Below, piece after piece: positions 1-7,553 of a DNA stretch of 64,000 nt. Made by a program: the position numbers and the translations under genes. Numbering within the stretch: position 1 is the stretch's first letter; each line of letters opens with the position of its first letter. Source of the DNA: an uncultured Bacteroidales bacterium (GTDB lineage: Bacteria > Bacteroidota > Bacteroidia > Bacteroidales > UBA932); contig CAJOKD010000005.1 in NCBI GenBank assembly GCA_905235085.1, forward strand, positions 62,001-126,000. Reading direction: 5' to 3'. The notes beneath the pieces were generated by a model. It searched no databases, was not told the DNA's origin, and saw only the letters and a program-made list of their open reading frames with translations.

Positions 1-2
1 GT

Positions 3-386
3 CTTGGGAACGACCTTCTGGCGTCTTCCAGGGCGGGTATCCGCAATTGCAATGCTCTCCTGGAACTGGACGGGCTGGATGAAGGACGCCTGGGACTGCT
101 GAAGAAATATTACTACAGATATCTCTGGCTGACGTTGTCCAACATCGGCGGCAAGGTGGATGGGGAACCTGTTCCTTGGACATTACAGAAAAAAACACTT
201 GCATTTGTCTTGAACGGCCTTACCGGCGTGCCTCCCGCTTTAAAAGATCTTAGAGAGGAAAAACGCATATTAGATGAGCTGGAGGGCAATTTCCTCCCTG
301 AAAGGGTCTTGAAGAATTCAGGGCCGGATGCTTTCAGGACATACGAGAGAAAGATAAAGAGAATCAAGAATAAATTTTACCATTAA
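3..386 (+). CDS. C-terminal part of an unidentified protein
   Basis: The reading frame is open from the left edge of the window to a TAA at 384-386, giving at least 127 residues; the true start lies outside. An in-frame TTG at 135 could be read as a start, but the frame continues upstream of it without a stop, so this is a fragment of a longer gene. The visible part is soluble-looking, has a KKYYYRYLW stretch and ends in a basic tail (YERKIKRIKNKFYH). No domain is recognised; the C-terminus of a glycosyltransferase is possible but unsupported. The next gene begins 6 bases after the stop on the same strand, so the two are probably co-transcribed. Confidence 0.7.
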   Translation, partial: LGNDLLASSRAGIRNCNALLELDGLDEGRLGLLKKYYYRYLWLTLSNIGGKVDGEPVPWTLQKKTLAFVLNGLTGVPPALKDLREEKRILDELEGNFLPERVLKNSGPDAFRTYERKIKRIKNKFYH

Positions 387-392
387 ACATAG

Positions 393-2153
393 ATGACAAT
401 GAAAACAATCAAGACTCTAATCAAAGCCTTCCTGGCCGTAGCCGCAGGAGCATTGCTGTTCTCCTGCCAGAAGACCCCGGTAACAGAGCTTTCCGTATCT
501 CCGATCTCAGTCAATTTCGAGGCTGCCGCTTCTGAGAATACGGTTTCCGTAACTTGCAACGATGCCTGGACGGCAAGTACTACCGCAGACTGGATAAGCC
601 TCTCCCCTGCCTCCGGCAACGGGAACGGCACTATCAAGATCTCAGTCAAGGCCAACGAAGCTTTTTCCGACCGCAACGCTGACGTGACTGTCAAGGCAGG
701 CGACAAATCCGCGACTATAAAGGTCGGCCAGATTTCCCTGGCTCCGTCCCTCAAAGTCGACCTGGAGACTATCGAAGCCGAGGCTGATGGCGGAGAATTC
801 GAGCTGGCCATCACATCTAATACCGACTGGACCATAGCTGTGCCTGCAAACGACTGGGTTACTTTGGACAAGACCAGCGGCAAGGGCAGCGACAAAGTCA
901 AGGTTACTGTCACGCCGACAACCCTTCTCGAGCCTCGTACACTGGACCTCAAGGTCAATGCGATGAATCTCTCCCATACTGTCAAGGTCAGCCAGGCAGC
1001 CCTGGTACCTGCGCTCAGTGTAAGTCCTGAGAAGGTTGAAACCGGTGCTGCAGCCACTTCCTGCGAGGTCGTGGTCGAATCCAACGTGGCCTGGAAGGTC
1101 GAGATTCCGGAGGATGCCAGCTGGATCAAGGCAGACAAGACCAGCGGTACCGGTGACGACAAGGTCATATTCTCTCTCGAGACAAACCCTGCAAGGAAGG
1201 TCCGCAAAGCTACGGTTACTTTCAGCTGCGAGCAGGATCTCAAGAAGGAAGTGCTGTTCAGCCAGGCTGAAGCCGTACCTTCCCGCCAGACCGACTCCCT
1301 CGCCCTTGTAGCTATATACAATGCCGCCGACGGAGCTAACTGGAAAGAGGAGAGGCGTTGGGACCTGACCAAGCCGGTCGACACGTGGAACGGTATCACC
1401 GTCGAAGGGAACCGTGTGACCAAGATCCAGATCACCGCAGCCAGCGTCATTCCTGCAGAATGGACTCTTCCTCACGAGATAGGCGACCTGACCGAGCTTA
1501 CCGTCCTGAAGATCAACCAGAACAAGGTGAAGGGCGAGATTCCTGAGGAAGTCTACGGACTCACAAAGCTTACGGATCTCTGGCTGCAGAACAGCAACCT
1601 CACCGGTTCTCTGTCAGACAAGCTGGGACAGCTGACCGAACTCAAGAACCTGTACATCGACCGCAACAAGAACCTTGGCGGAAGCATTCCTGCCACAATC
1701 GGCAACCTGACCAAGCTGGAGAGCATCAACATCGCTCAGACAGGCATCGGCGGAGCAATTCCTCCGGAGCTGTCCAAGTGTATTTCGCTCAAGAACTTTA
1801 TGGCTTACAGCAACCAGCTCAGCGGGCAGATTCCTGACTTCTGGGACAAGCTTCCTAATATCGGGGTAATCCAGCTGTACAGCAATCCTGGCATCACCGG
1901 TCCGCTTCCTACGACTATGGGAACTCTCAAGAAGGCTACCGGTATCCAGCTTAGGGATTGCAACATCACCGGGAATATTCCTGTCTCGTTCGCAGGTCTG
2001 GAGAAGTGCAACCAGCTGTTCCTCTATGGCAACAAGATGTCCGGTGTCGTTCCTGCAGAAGTGCAGAATCATCCGAACTGGGTGAACAACAAGTGGAAGG
2101 TCGAGACGAACATCCTGCCTCAGCAGGAGGGCTACGGCCTTACCATCCAGTAG
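393..2153 (+). CDS. BACON-domain lipoprotein with plant-type leucine-rich repeats
   Basis: A 586-residue predicted surface lipoprotein. The N-terminus is a lipoprotein signal with the lipobox ending at Cys25 (LLFSC); a second in-frame ATG 6 bases later (399) is an equally good start. Three BACON-type Ig-like domains follow at about residues 33-112, 117-200 and 205-292, each with the W-x-x-(I/V) and S-G-x-G-(N/D) pattern. From about residue 300 there is an LRR cap-like segment (LVAIYNAADGANW) and then six to eight repeats of the LxxLxxLxLxxNxLxGxIPxx type usual in plant receptors. Such domains bind proteins or glycans in other organisms; the ligand here cannot be read from sequence. A strong hairpin follows the gene. 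Confidence 0.85.
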   Translation: MTMKTIKTLIKAFLAVAAGALLFSCQKTPVTELSVSPISVNFEAAASENTVSVTCNDAWTASTTADWISLSPASGNGNGTIKISVKANEAFSDRNADVTVKAGDKSATIKVGQISLAPSLKVDLETIEAEADGGEFELAITSNTDWTIAVPANDWVTLDKTSGKGSDKVKVTVTPTTLLEPRTLDLKVNAMNLSHTVKVSQAALVPALSVSPEKVETGAAATSCEVVVESNVAWKVEIPEDASWIKADKTSGTGDDKVIFSLETNPARKVRKATVTFSCEQDLKKEVLFSQAEAVPSRQTDSLALVAIYNAADGANWKEERRWDLTKPVDTWNGITVEGNRVTKIQITAASVIPAEWTLPHEIGDLTELTVLKINQNKVKGEIPEEVYGLTKLTDLWLQNSNLTGSLSDKLGQLTELKNLYIDRNKNLGGSIPATIGNLTKLESINIAQTGIGGAIPPELSKCISLKNFMAYSNQLSGQIPDFWDKLPNIGVIQLYSNPGITGPLPTTMGTLKKATGIQLRDCNITGNIPVSFAGLEKCNQLFLYGNKMSGVVPAEVQNHPNWVNNKWKVETNILPQQEGYGLTIQ

Positions 2154-2190
2154 TTTCGGGCAATCCGATATTCTGGAATACACTTCCTCG

Positions 2191-2225
2191 AAGGTGACTG
2201 CCAGTTCTGTGCTTTCAGTCACCTT
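2191..2225 (+). terminator. Hairpin terminator after the BACON/LRR gene
   Basis: A perfect 10-base inverted repeat (AAGGTGACTG, 2191-2200, with CAGTCACCTT, 2216-2225) has a 15-base loop and lies 38 bases after the stop codon. T-rich but not uniform sequence follows. Confidence 0.65.
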
Positions 2226-2302
2226 CTGTTATGTACTATTTCTGTTATGTACTTTACTCATAGACTTATTCCAGTATTGTATTTCAGAGACTTATACCTG
2301 CC

Positions 2303-2376
2303 GCCAGGTGCAACAACGGGCGCTTACTGCTCCGCAGCCCTATACGGGTAAATGCGCCCTAACGTCGCAACCTGGC
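2303..2376. repeat. Large imperfect stem-loop
   Basis: The left arm at 2303-2325 (GCCAGGTGCAAC then GGGCGC) is largely complementary to the right arm at 2351-2376 (GCGCCC then GTCGCAACCTGGC). Two small hairpins sit in the loop: CTGCtccGCAG, and CCC with GGG across TATAC. It could be a structured RNA or a DNA palindrome; strand and role are not known. Confidence 0.45.
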
Positions 2377-2453
2377 AACTGCGTATCAGCAGCACAAACG
2401 AAAAGAGGATGCCTCATTACTTCTGTTCCAGTTGAAGGATTGAGTCGGGCGCT

Positions 2454-2560
2454 GCGCTCAAGGGTGCGCTCAGATGGACCCTTGCGCGCGAAAAGAGCCG
2501 AAATCGTGCTTAAGGGTGCACGCAGATGGACCCTTGAGCGTAAAAAGGCCCTTGAGCACG
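2454..2560. repeat. Tandem pair of related palindromes
   Basis: Two units about 52 bases apart each form a hairpin around the same loop core. In the first, GCGCTCAAGGGT (2454-2465) pairs with ACCCTTGCGCGC (2478-2489). In the second, GCTTAAGGGT (2508-2517) pairs with ACCCTTGAGC (2530-2539). Both loops end in CAGATGG. A third partial copy of the right arm (CCCTTGAGCAC) is at about 2550-2560. Confidence 0.5.
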
Positions 2561-2646
2561 GGGCAGGGCCGGAGCGAGCGTGGGGAGTGCAGTCCTCTCA
2601 GAGTTAACGACCGCCTGAAGCGGCCTGCTGCGGAGACTCGGGCGCA

Positions 2647-2678
2647 CAAAAAAGAGGTCGACCAAATGGCCGACCTCT
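2647..2678 (-). terminator. Terminator of the rpsF-rpsR-rplI operon
   Basis: Read on the minus strand, AGAGGTCG and CGACCTCT (2671-2678 and 2653-2660) form a perfect 8-base stem followed by a run of six T. It lies 22 bases after the rplI stop, the classic form of an intrinsic terminator. Confidence 0.85.
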
Positions 2679-2699
2679 GTCGTTCTTACCAGGAAGGAA

Positions 2700-3146
2700 T
2701 TAAGCCTCAGCCTCGACGATGAACTTAAGAACTGCCTTGACTGCCTTGTAGCACTTGACAGAAGCCTCGTACTCACCAAGCTGCTTGATTTCCTCAGGCA
2801 TAGTGATGTTCTTCTTCTCAACCTCGATTCCGACAGCCTTGAGAGCCTCCTCGAGCTGAGCGGAAGTAACAGAACCATAAATCTTTCCAGACTCACTGAC
2901 CTTGACGGCAACCTTTACAGGAGCGGCCTCGATCTTAGCTGCAAGAGCCTCGGCGTCAGCGACGAGCTTAGCCTCTTTGTGAGCCCTCTGGCGCTTTGTC
3001 TCCTCAAGCTGCTTGAGAGCGGAAGGAGTAGCTACGGTTGCGAATCCCTGAGGGATCAGATAATTCTGAGCGTAACCGGCCTTTACCTCTACCACATCAC
3101 CGGCCTCGCCGAGAGTGGCAACTTCTTTCTTCAAAATGATCTTCAT
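2700..3146 (-). CDS. rplI: Ribosomal protein bL9
   Basis: A 148-residue protein of normal length for bL9, a component of the large ribosomal subunit. The N-terminal domain starts MKIILKKEVATLGEAGDVVEVK and has the conserved GYAQNYLIPQGFA segment (about residues 24-36). A charged helical connector (about 45-75) leads to the C-terminal domain with the KIYGSVT motif. It is the last gene of the rpsF-rpsR-rplI cluster, 15 bases after rpsR, with an intrinsic terminator just downstream. Confidence 0.97.
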   Translation of the reverse strand: MKIILKKEVATLGEAGDVVEVKAGYAQNYLIPQGFATVATPSALKQLEETKRQRAHKEAKLVADAEALAAKIEAAPVKVAVKVSESGKIYGSVTSAQLEEALKAVGIEVEKKNITMPEEIKQLGEYEASVKCYKAVKAVLKFIVEAEA

Positions 3147-3161
3147 AATCTAGCTCTCCTA

Positions 3162-3440
3162 TTACTTGAGAAGGTCAGTCACATATGGAAGCAGAGCAAG
3201 AGAGCGAGCCCTCTTGACGGCCTGGGCCACCTTCCTCTGGAACTTTAGGGAAGTACCGGTGATACGGCGAGGGAGAATCTTTCCCTGCTCGTTCAGGAAC
3301 TTCTTGAGGAACTCAGGGTCCTTGTAGTCGACATACTTGATACCTGCCTTCTTGAAACGGCAGTACTTCTTCTTCCTTACCTCGACTGTCGGAGGGTTCA
3401 GATAGCGGATTCCAGTGTTGTTTGAATCATTCTGTGCCAT
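3162..3440 (-). CDS. rpsR: Ribosomal protein bS18
   Basis: A 92-residue small-subunit ribosomal protein. It shows the family core: [17 protein letters not shown] near the N-terminus, then [27 protein letters not shown]. It binds the ribosome platform as a heterodimer with S6, whose gene lies directly upstream (18-base gap). The order rpsF-rpsR-rplI is standard in Bacteroidetes and supports the call. Confidence 0.97.
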   Translation of the reverse strand: MAQNDSNNTGIRYLNPPTVEVRKKKYCRFKKAGIKYVDYKDPEFLKKFLNEQGKILPRRITGTSLKFQRKVAQAVKRARSLALLPYVTDLLK

Positions 3441-3458
3441 ATTGTAATCCTCCCTTGA

Positions 3459-3932
3459 TTAAGCGTTTTCTTCATTGGTCTGTTCCTCGGCAGGAGCCTC
3501 GACTTCAGGAGTCTCTGCTACCGGTTCTTCTACCGGAGCCTCGACAACCGGCTCTGCTGCAGGTGCCTCGACAGGCTCAGCTGCAGGAGCAGCCTTTGCC
3601 TTACCACGGTTCTCCCTGCGGTGCTCAGCGTAAGCTACAGCGTCCTTGTCCAGGGCAACGGTAAGGAACCTGATGATCCTCTCATCACGGAAATACTGGG
3701 TTTCGAGAATTTCCACGAAAGTAGGCTCAGCCTTGAATTGAATAAGATAATAGAATCCCGAGGTCTTGTGCTGGATAGGATATGCCAGCTGACGGAGGCC
3801 CCAGTCCTCTTCGTACACAACCTCACCGCCATTGTCGGTGATAAGCTTGGTGTACTTGGCAACCGCTTCCTTCATCTGCTGTTCAGACAAAACGGGAGTT
3901 GCAATGAAAACGGTCTCGTACTGTTTTAACAT
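3459..3932 (-). CDS. rpsF: Ribosomal protein bS6 with long acidic tail
   Basis: The small-subunit protein that pairs with S18. The frame is open further upstream, but the family start is MLKQYETVFIATPVLSEQQ, at 3932, giving 157 residues. The longer reading would run through the leader hairpin and promoter, so it is rejected. The S6 fold covers about residues 1-95 (including QLAYPIQHKTSGFYY). After about residue 110 the protein continues as a low-complexity tail rich in Ala, Glu, Pro and Val, ending in acidic residues. This tail is not part of the ribosome-binding fold and is probably disordered. Confidence 0.95.
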   Translation of the reverse strand: MLKQYETVFIATPVLSEQQMKEAVAKYTKLITDNGGEVVYEEDWGLRQLAYPIQHKTSGFYYLIQFKAEPTFVEILETQYFRDERIIRFLTVALDKDAVAYAEHRRENRGKAKAAPAAEPVEAPAAEPVVEAPVEEPVAETPEVEAPAEEQTNEENA

Positions 3933-3963
3933 CTTGTGTAATTGTTTAATAATAAATAAAATA

Positions 3964-4001
3964 CAGCCCTTTTTGGAACGTATGCCAACCAAAAAGGACT
4001 G
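3964..4001 (-). promoter_or_regulatory. Leader hairpin upstream of rpsF
   Basis: A 13-base stem on the minus strand pairs CAGUCCUUUUUGG (4001-3989) with CCAAAAAGGGCUG (3976-3964), with one U-G pair and a 12-base loop. It lies directly after the -7 box, at the very 5' end of the expected transcript and about 30 bases ahead of the rpsF start. Its place fits an autoregulatory ribosomal-protein leader (S6:S18 leaders are known in many bacteria), but the known binding motif could not be confirmed by eye. Confidence 0.5.
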
Positions 4002-4033
4002 CAAATATAGACAATTAATCTGTAATCAGCAAA
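4002..4033 (-). promoter_or_regulatory. Promoter of rpsF-rpsR-rplI
   Basis: A full Bacteroidetes-type promoter on the minus strand: TTTG (4033-4030), a 20-base spacer and TATATTTG (4009-4002), followed by CAGTC. Confidence 0.8.
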
Positions 4034-4036
4034 TTA

Positions 4037-5500
4037 TTATTTCTCGGGAATATTCTCCAGTACTGCTGCTACAAACTTCCAGGCATTGGCCACGGTGTCG
4101 ATCTTGACCCTCTCGTCAGGAGAATGTGGATGGACGATGGTCGGGCCTATCGAAACCATCTCCCAGTTCGGGTACTTGGCGCCCATTATCGCACACTCCA
4201 GACCGCCGTGGGTGGCAGTAATCTTCAGATCCTTCCCAAAGAGCTTGCGATAGGTATCCTCGAGGACTTTGATCATAGGAGTGCCCAGCTTCGGAGTCCA
4301 GCCGCTGTAAGCACCTGAAAGGGTGTATTCAGCTCCGGCAAGTTCGAATACGAACCTGATGGAATCGGCAAGTGACATCTTTGCAGCATCGATAGAGCTC
4401 CTGGTGAGAGAATGGACGGTGAGATGGTTCTTTACAGTACGTACCATTGCCATATTGGTGGAAGTCTCGGTCAGTCCCGGGAGGGTGTCGCTAATCCTCT
4501 CCACTCCGTGAGGGCAGGCAAGGATAGCCTTGACGGCCTTTGAGATCAAGGTAGGGCTGATATAGCGTGCTGCAGGCTTGCTTAGCTTGTCATAAAGCAG
4601 GATCATATCGGGATCCGAATACTGGTATTCGAACTTGGATTCCTCGAACTTGCAGAGGACGATATCCTTTACCTTGCGGGATTCCTTGGAAGGGATAACG
4701 ATGTCGGCCTCGGCCTCGAACGGGATGGCGTTCCTCAGGGAACCACCGGTGATGTTGGCGACCTTGACCTCAGGGCACTCGGTAAGGACAGCGTTCAGGA
4801 TCCTGCAGAGGACCTTGTTCGCATTACCCCTGAAGAGAGATATATCCATTCCTGAGTGGCCTCCCTTCAATCCCTTTACGGTAACCTTGTAGCCTACGAA
4901 TCCCTCTTCCGGAGTCTTGTAGGTCCGGTAATGGAAGTCTGCACAGCCTTCGATTCCTCCGGCGCATCCGGTGCAGAGCTCGCCTTCTTCCTCAGAGTCG
5001 AGGTTGAGAAGGATGTCGCCCTTGAGGATGCCCGGCTTGAGAGCTTTGGCTCCGGTCATTCCGGTTTCTTCGTCATATGTGATGAGGGCCTCGAGAGGTC
5101 CGTGCTTGAGAGACTTGTCTGCAATGGCGGCAAGAGCGATGGCGACACCGATTCCGTCGTCGGCTCCCAGAGTCGTACCCTTTGCGCCTACCCACTCCCC
5201 TTTTATCTCAGTCTGGATTGGGTCTGTCAGGAAATCGTGGACGGTGTCTGCAGTCTTCTGCGGGACCATATCCATATGGGCCTGCATAATGACACCCTTC
5301 CTGTTCTCAAATCCTGGAGTTGCAGGAGCTGAGAATATGATATTGCCGGTGTCGTCGCGGCGGACATCCACTCCGTGTTCCTTTCCCCATTTGAGGAGAT
5401 ATTCCTGGACCTTTCCTTCGTGCTTCGAAGGACGTGGGACTTGTGTCAGACCGTAGAAGTTCTCCCAAACGGCCTTTGGTTGCAAATCTTTGATCGTCAT
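4037..5500 (-). CDS. pepD: Aminoacyl-histidine dipeptidase (M20 family)
   Basis: A 487-residue cytoplasmic zinc dipeptidase of the PepD type, which hydrolyses Xaa-His and related dipeptides. No signal peptide is present. Metal and catalytic motifs are in the expected order: AHMDMVP (His75, Asp77), LGADDGIG (Asp114), and DEETGMTGA with Glu144 as the probable general base and Glu145 as a ligand. Next come the CTGCAGGIEG and GLKGGHSGMDI segments before the lid domain, and a His in GPTIVHPHSPDE near the C-terminus. The length is normal for PepD. It is a stand-alone gene, 104 bases downstream of rpsF and preceded by a short AT-rich gap. Confidence 0.93.
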   Translation of the reverse strand: MTIKDLQPKAVWENFYGLTQVPRPSKHEGKVQEYLLKWGKEHGVDVRRDDTGNIIFSAPATPGFENRKGVIMQAHMDMVPQKTADTVHDFLTDPIQTEIKGEWVGAKGTTLGADDGIGVAIALAAIADKSLKHGPLEALITYDEETGMTGAKALKPGILKGDILLNLDSEEEGELCTGCAGGIEGCADFHYRTYKTPEEGFVGYKVTVKGLKGGHSGMDISLFRGNANKVLCRILNAVLTECPEVKVANITGGSLRNAIPFEAEADIVIPSKESRKVKDIVLCKFEESKFEYQYSDPDMILLYDKLSKPAARYISPTLISKAVKAILACPHGVERISDTLPGLTETSTNMAMVRTVKNHLTVHSLTRSSIDAAKMSLADSIRFVFELAGAEYTLSGAYSGWTPKLGTPMIKVLEDTYRKLFGKDLKITATHGGLECAIMGAKYPNWEMVSIGPTIVHPHSPDERVKIDTVANAWKFVAAVLENIPEK

Positions 5501-5530
5501 AGTGTTATGATTAAAATGTGTTAATTTTCG

Positions 5531-6547
5531 CTAAAGTGGGAAATAGCTCTCGGTACCGAGCTGGTAGACTGGAATCCTGTCCTGGAGGATAGGATTCTCG
5601 CCGTCTGTGAGGACTACCTTGCAGATAGCGGGGATCCTGTAGACGGCCACCGCACCCCTCGCAGAAGAAGCCTTTCCTTCAGGCTGGGTGATCTTCTGCG
5701 GTGTGAGCTCCAGCAGGTAAGGTCTACCGGACATATTGTCGGCCGAGACGATCCCGTCGGCATCGGAGAGGCGGAAGGCGACATATGTCTGTTTCTTCTG
5801 GTCCTTGTCCGGAATCACGTCGCATTTGAGAGTCTGGGTCTGGTAGTCGCTGTAACCTATGAACAACGACATATATTCCTTCTCGAGGGCTGCTATTTCT
5901 GCAAGTGCAGCGCCCATAGCTTCCCCGCTGTAGGTTGCGTCGGTGTCCCCGATCACGATCTGGACCCTCTTGCGGCGGAGCTCGAACAACATATCGGCAG
6001 CTTCCTTTGCCCTCTGTTCCAGGGACTTCTGGACAACCATACTCTGCTGTACGCCGATACGGTTGCCATCTACTCCGCGGAATAGGGTGGTTGCCTCGGA
6101 AGTCAGGTTCGAGTTGACACCCTTGTCCGAAAAGTCTCCGGTAGCCTGGGAAGAGAAACGGAACTTGGACGTATTCCCGAAATTACCATCGTTGACGGCT
6201 ATGAGCCCCTGGGAGGTCAGGGTAACGAAAGAAGGGACCGCGTTCTTGCCCGGGTTCAGGAAGTAACGGTTGTTCTGGTCGGCTTCGATGCACGGCGTCA
6301 TCCTGACTGCCGACAAGGTACAGGTGGAGCGGTCCTCCAATCCTGCCTCGACTCCGAGATACTTCTGGGCATACCTGGCATAAGGACCGGCGTGGAAATA
6401 TTCACGCACGGCTTCAACTTCCAGGGATATGGTAGTCTGTGGAAGTGCATAGGAAACCGGCCCGGAAGGGTCCTGGGCGGACAGTTTTCCTACCGGAAGG
6501 ATCGTTGCAGCAATTAACAGCGCTGCGAGTGTTCTAATCTCTTTCAT
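5531..6547 (-). CDS. DUF4831 family exported protein
   Basis: A 338-residue protein with a cleavable signal peptide (MKEIRTLAALLIAATILPVGKLSAQ) and then VSYALPQTTISLEVEAVRE. This start region and the overall layout match the Bacteroidetes DUF4831 family, whose function is not known. The reading frame is open upstream for about another 100 codons inside the neighbouring acyltransferase gene. The signal peptide at 6547 marks the real start, 17 bases after the acyltransferase stop. Probably periplasmic or cell-surface, and co-transcribed with the acyltransferase. Confidence 0.8.
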   Translation of the reverse strand: MKEIRTLAALLIAATILPVGKLSAQDPSGPVSYALPQTTISLEVEAVREYFHAGPYARYAQKYLGVEAGLEDRSTCTLSAVRMTPCIEADQNNRYFLNPGKNAVPSFVTLTSQGLIAVNDGNFGNTSKFRFSSQATGDFSDKGVNSNLTSEATTLFRGVDGNRIGVQQSMVVQKSLEQRAKEAADMLFELRRKRVQIVIGDTDATYSGEAMGAALAEIAALEKEYMSLFIGYSDYQTQTLKCDVIPDKDQKKQTYVAFRLSDADGIVSADNMSGRPYLLELTPQKITQPEGKASSARGAVAVYRIPAICKVVLTDGENPILQDRIPVYQLGTESYFPL

Positions 6548-6564
6548 ATCAGTCTTACATTTGA

Positions 6565-7497
6565 TTATCTTTTCCATCTCCTGTGGGTCCAGAGGTAGCC
6601 GTAAGGATATTTCTCGATATCCGCCTGGAGAAGCGAATAGTATTTCTGCATTATCTCGTGAGGACTCACCTCGGACGCATCCCGGCAGATTTCGGTGAAG
6701 CTCCATTCGTAATGTCCTTTCGAAACCGGAGCTATGGACATATACAACACGGCGAGGCCGAACTTGTGCGCGACGGAAGCTCCTCCAAGCATAGTCTTGG
6801 TCGGCTGGTGGAGGAAATCCACCGTGTCGTTTGCAGTGGCACCCTTGTATGGGCACTGGTCGGTCGGGAAAATGTACAGCATCTTCCTTTTCCCGTTGGC
6901 GACGGCGAACCTGAGCACCTTCTCGGTAGGAATATATCCTTTGAATCCCCTGTTAAGGATCGGAGCGCAGCGGTTATCACACAGTATTTCGTCCCACATC
7001 CTGTTTTTCAAAGGCTTGTATACCACGGCCATATTGTCGAGGTCGAATACATCCAGGTCGAACGGGGACTTCTTTTCCAGGCCGGTACGGTAGTCGTAGC
7101 AAAGGAGCCCACCGGTAAGCTCCCAATTGCCGAAATGGGAATTAAGGAGGACGACTCCCTTGCAGTTTTTATATGCCGCCTCACAGACTTCCAGATTGGT
7201 GAATTCCACAAGATGCTGCCTGCGCAGACGTTCCGGATTACGGCAACTGCCGAACCATATTGTCTCTGCCAGCAAACGGCCGAAATGCCTGTAGAAATCA
7301 TCTGAGAGAGCCTTCAACTCGGAATACTTCTTTTCCGGGAAGGAACGGGCGAGATTCGTCATCACGACATCCCTGCGGTAACGCATCACATCCTTGAGTA
7401 TCCACGAGAAAAAGCCTGAACAGGCATAGTGGAATCCCAGAGGAAGCGCGCCCAGGGCCCGTACGAGCCATTTCATCAGAGTCGTTCCAACCTTCAT
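6565..7497 (-). CDS. Lipid A-type lysophospholipid acyltransferase (LpxL/HtrB family)
   Basis: A 310-residue protein of the LpxL/HtrB/MsbB family, which transfers acyl chains to lipid A precursors at the inner membrane. An N-terminal hydrophobic segment (about residues 10-33, LVRALGALPLGFHYACSGFF) is followed by the catalytic H-x4-E motif in NSHFGNWELTGG (His121, Glu126). The later GASVAHKFGLAVLYMSIAPV block also fits the family. Length is normal. Acceptor and acyl chain cannot be deduced. It begins 25 bases after a -7 promoter box and precedes the DUF4831 gene. Confidence 0.88.
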   Translation of the reverse strand: MKVGTTLMKWLVRALGALPLGFHYACSGFFSWILKDVMRYRRDVVMTNLARSFPEKKYSELKALSDDFYRHFGRLLAETIWFGSCRNPERLRRQHLVEFTNLEVCEAAYKNCKGVVLLNSHFGNWELTGGLLCYDYRTGLEKKSPFDLDVFDLDNMAVVYKPLKNRMWDEILCDNRCAPILNRGFKGYIPTEKVLRFAVANGKRKMLYIFPTDQCPYKGATANDTVDFLHQPTKTMLGGASVAHKFGLAVLYMSIAPVSKGHYEWSFTEICRDASEVSPHEIMQKYYSLLQADIEKYPYGYLWTHRRWKR

Positions 7498-7521
7498 CGG
7501 ACAATCAGCATTCGTAACTTA

Positions 7522-7529
7522 CAAATATA
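7522..7529 (-). promoter_or_regulatory. -7 box upstream of the acyltransferase gene
   Basis: TATATTTG on the minus strand lies 25 bases before the acyltransferase start. No good TTTG is seen at the -33 position. Confidence 0.5.
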
Positions 7530-7553
7530 GCAAAAGCCCTCGAAAAATCATAA

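Larger units (their letters stand above)
2226..2645. other. Gene-free structured stretch between convergent terminators
   Basis: No credible gene is present here; the open frames have no recognisable protein character. The stretch starts with a short direct repeat (TTCTGTTATGTAC, twice near 2224-2249). It then holds a large imperfect stem-loop (2303-2376) and a pair of GC-rich tandem hairpins (2454-2539), both listed separately, and a small CCGCctgaaGCGG hairpin near 2611-2623. It lies between a plus-strand and a minus-strand terminator. Confidence 0.6.

Noticed and set aside
383..1450. 355-codon minus-strand frame
   Set aside because: Antisense to the BACON domains; rich in Ser, Leu and Val without any motif.
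2194..2607. 137-codon open frame in the gene-free stretch
   Set aside because: Starts inside the terminator hairpin, runs through the palindromes and has no protein-like pattern or signal.
6548..6856. N-terminal extension of the DUF4831 protein
   Set aside because: Falls within the acyltransferase gene; a clean signal peptide begins at 6547.
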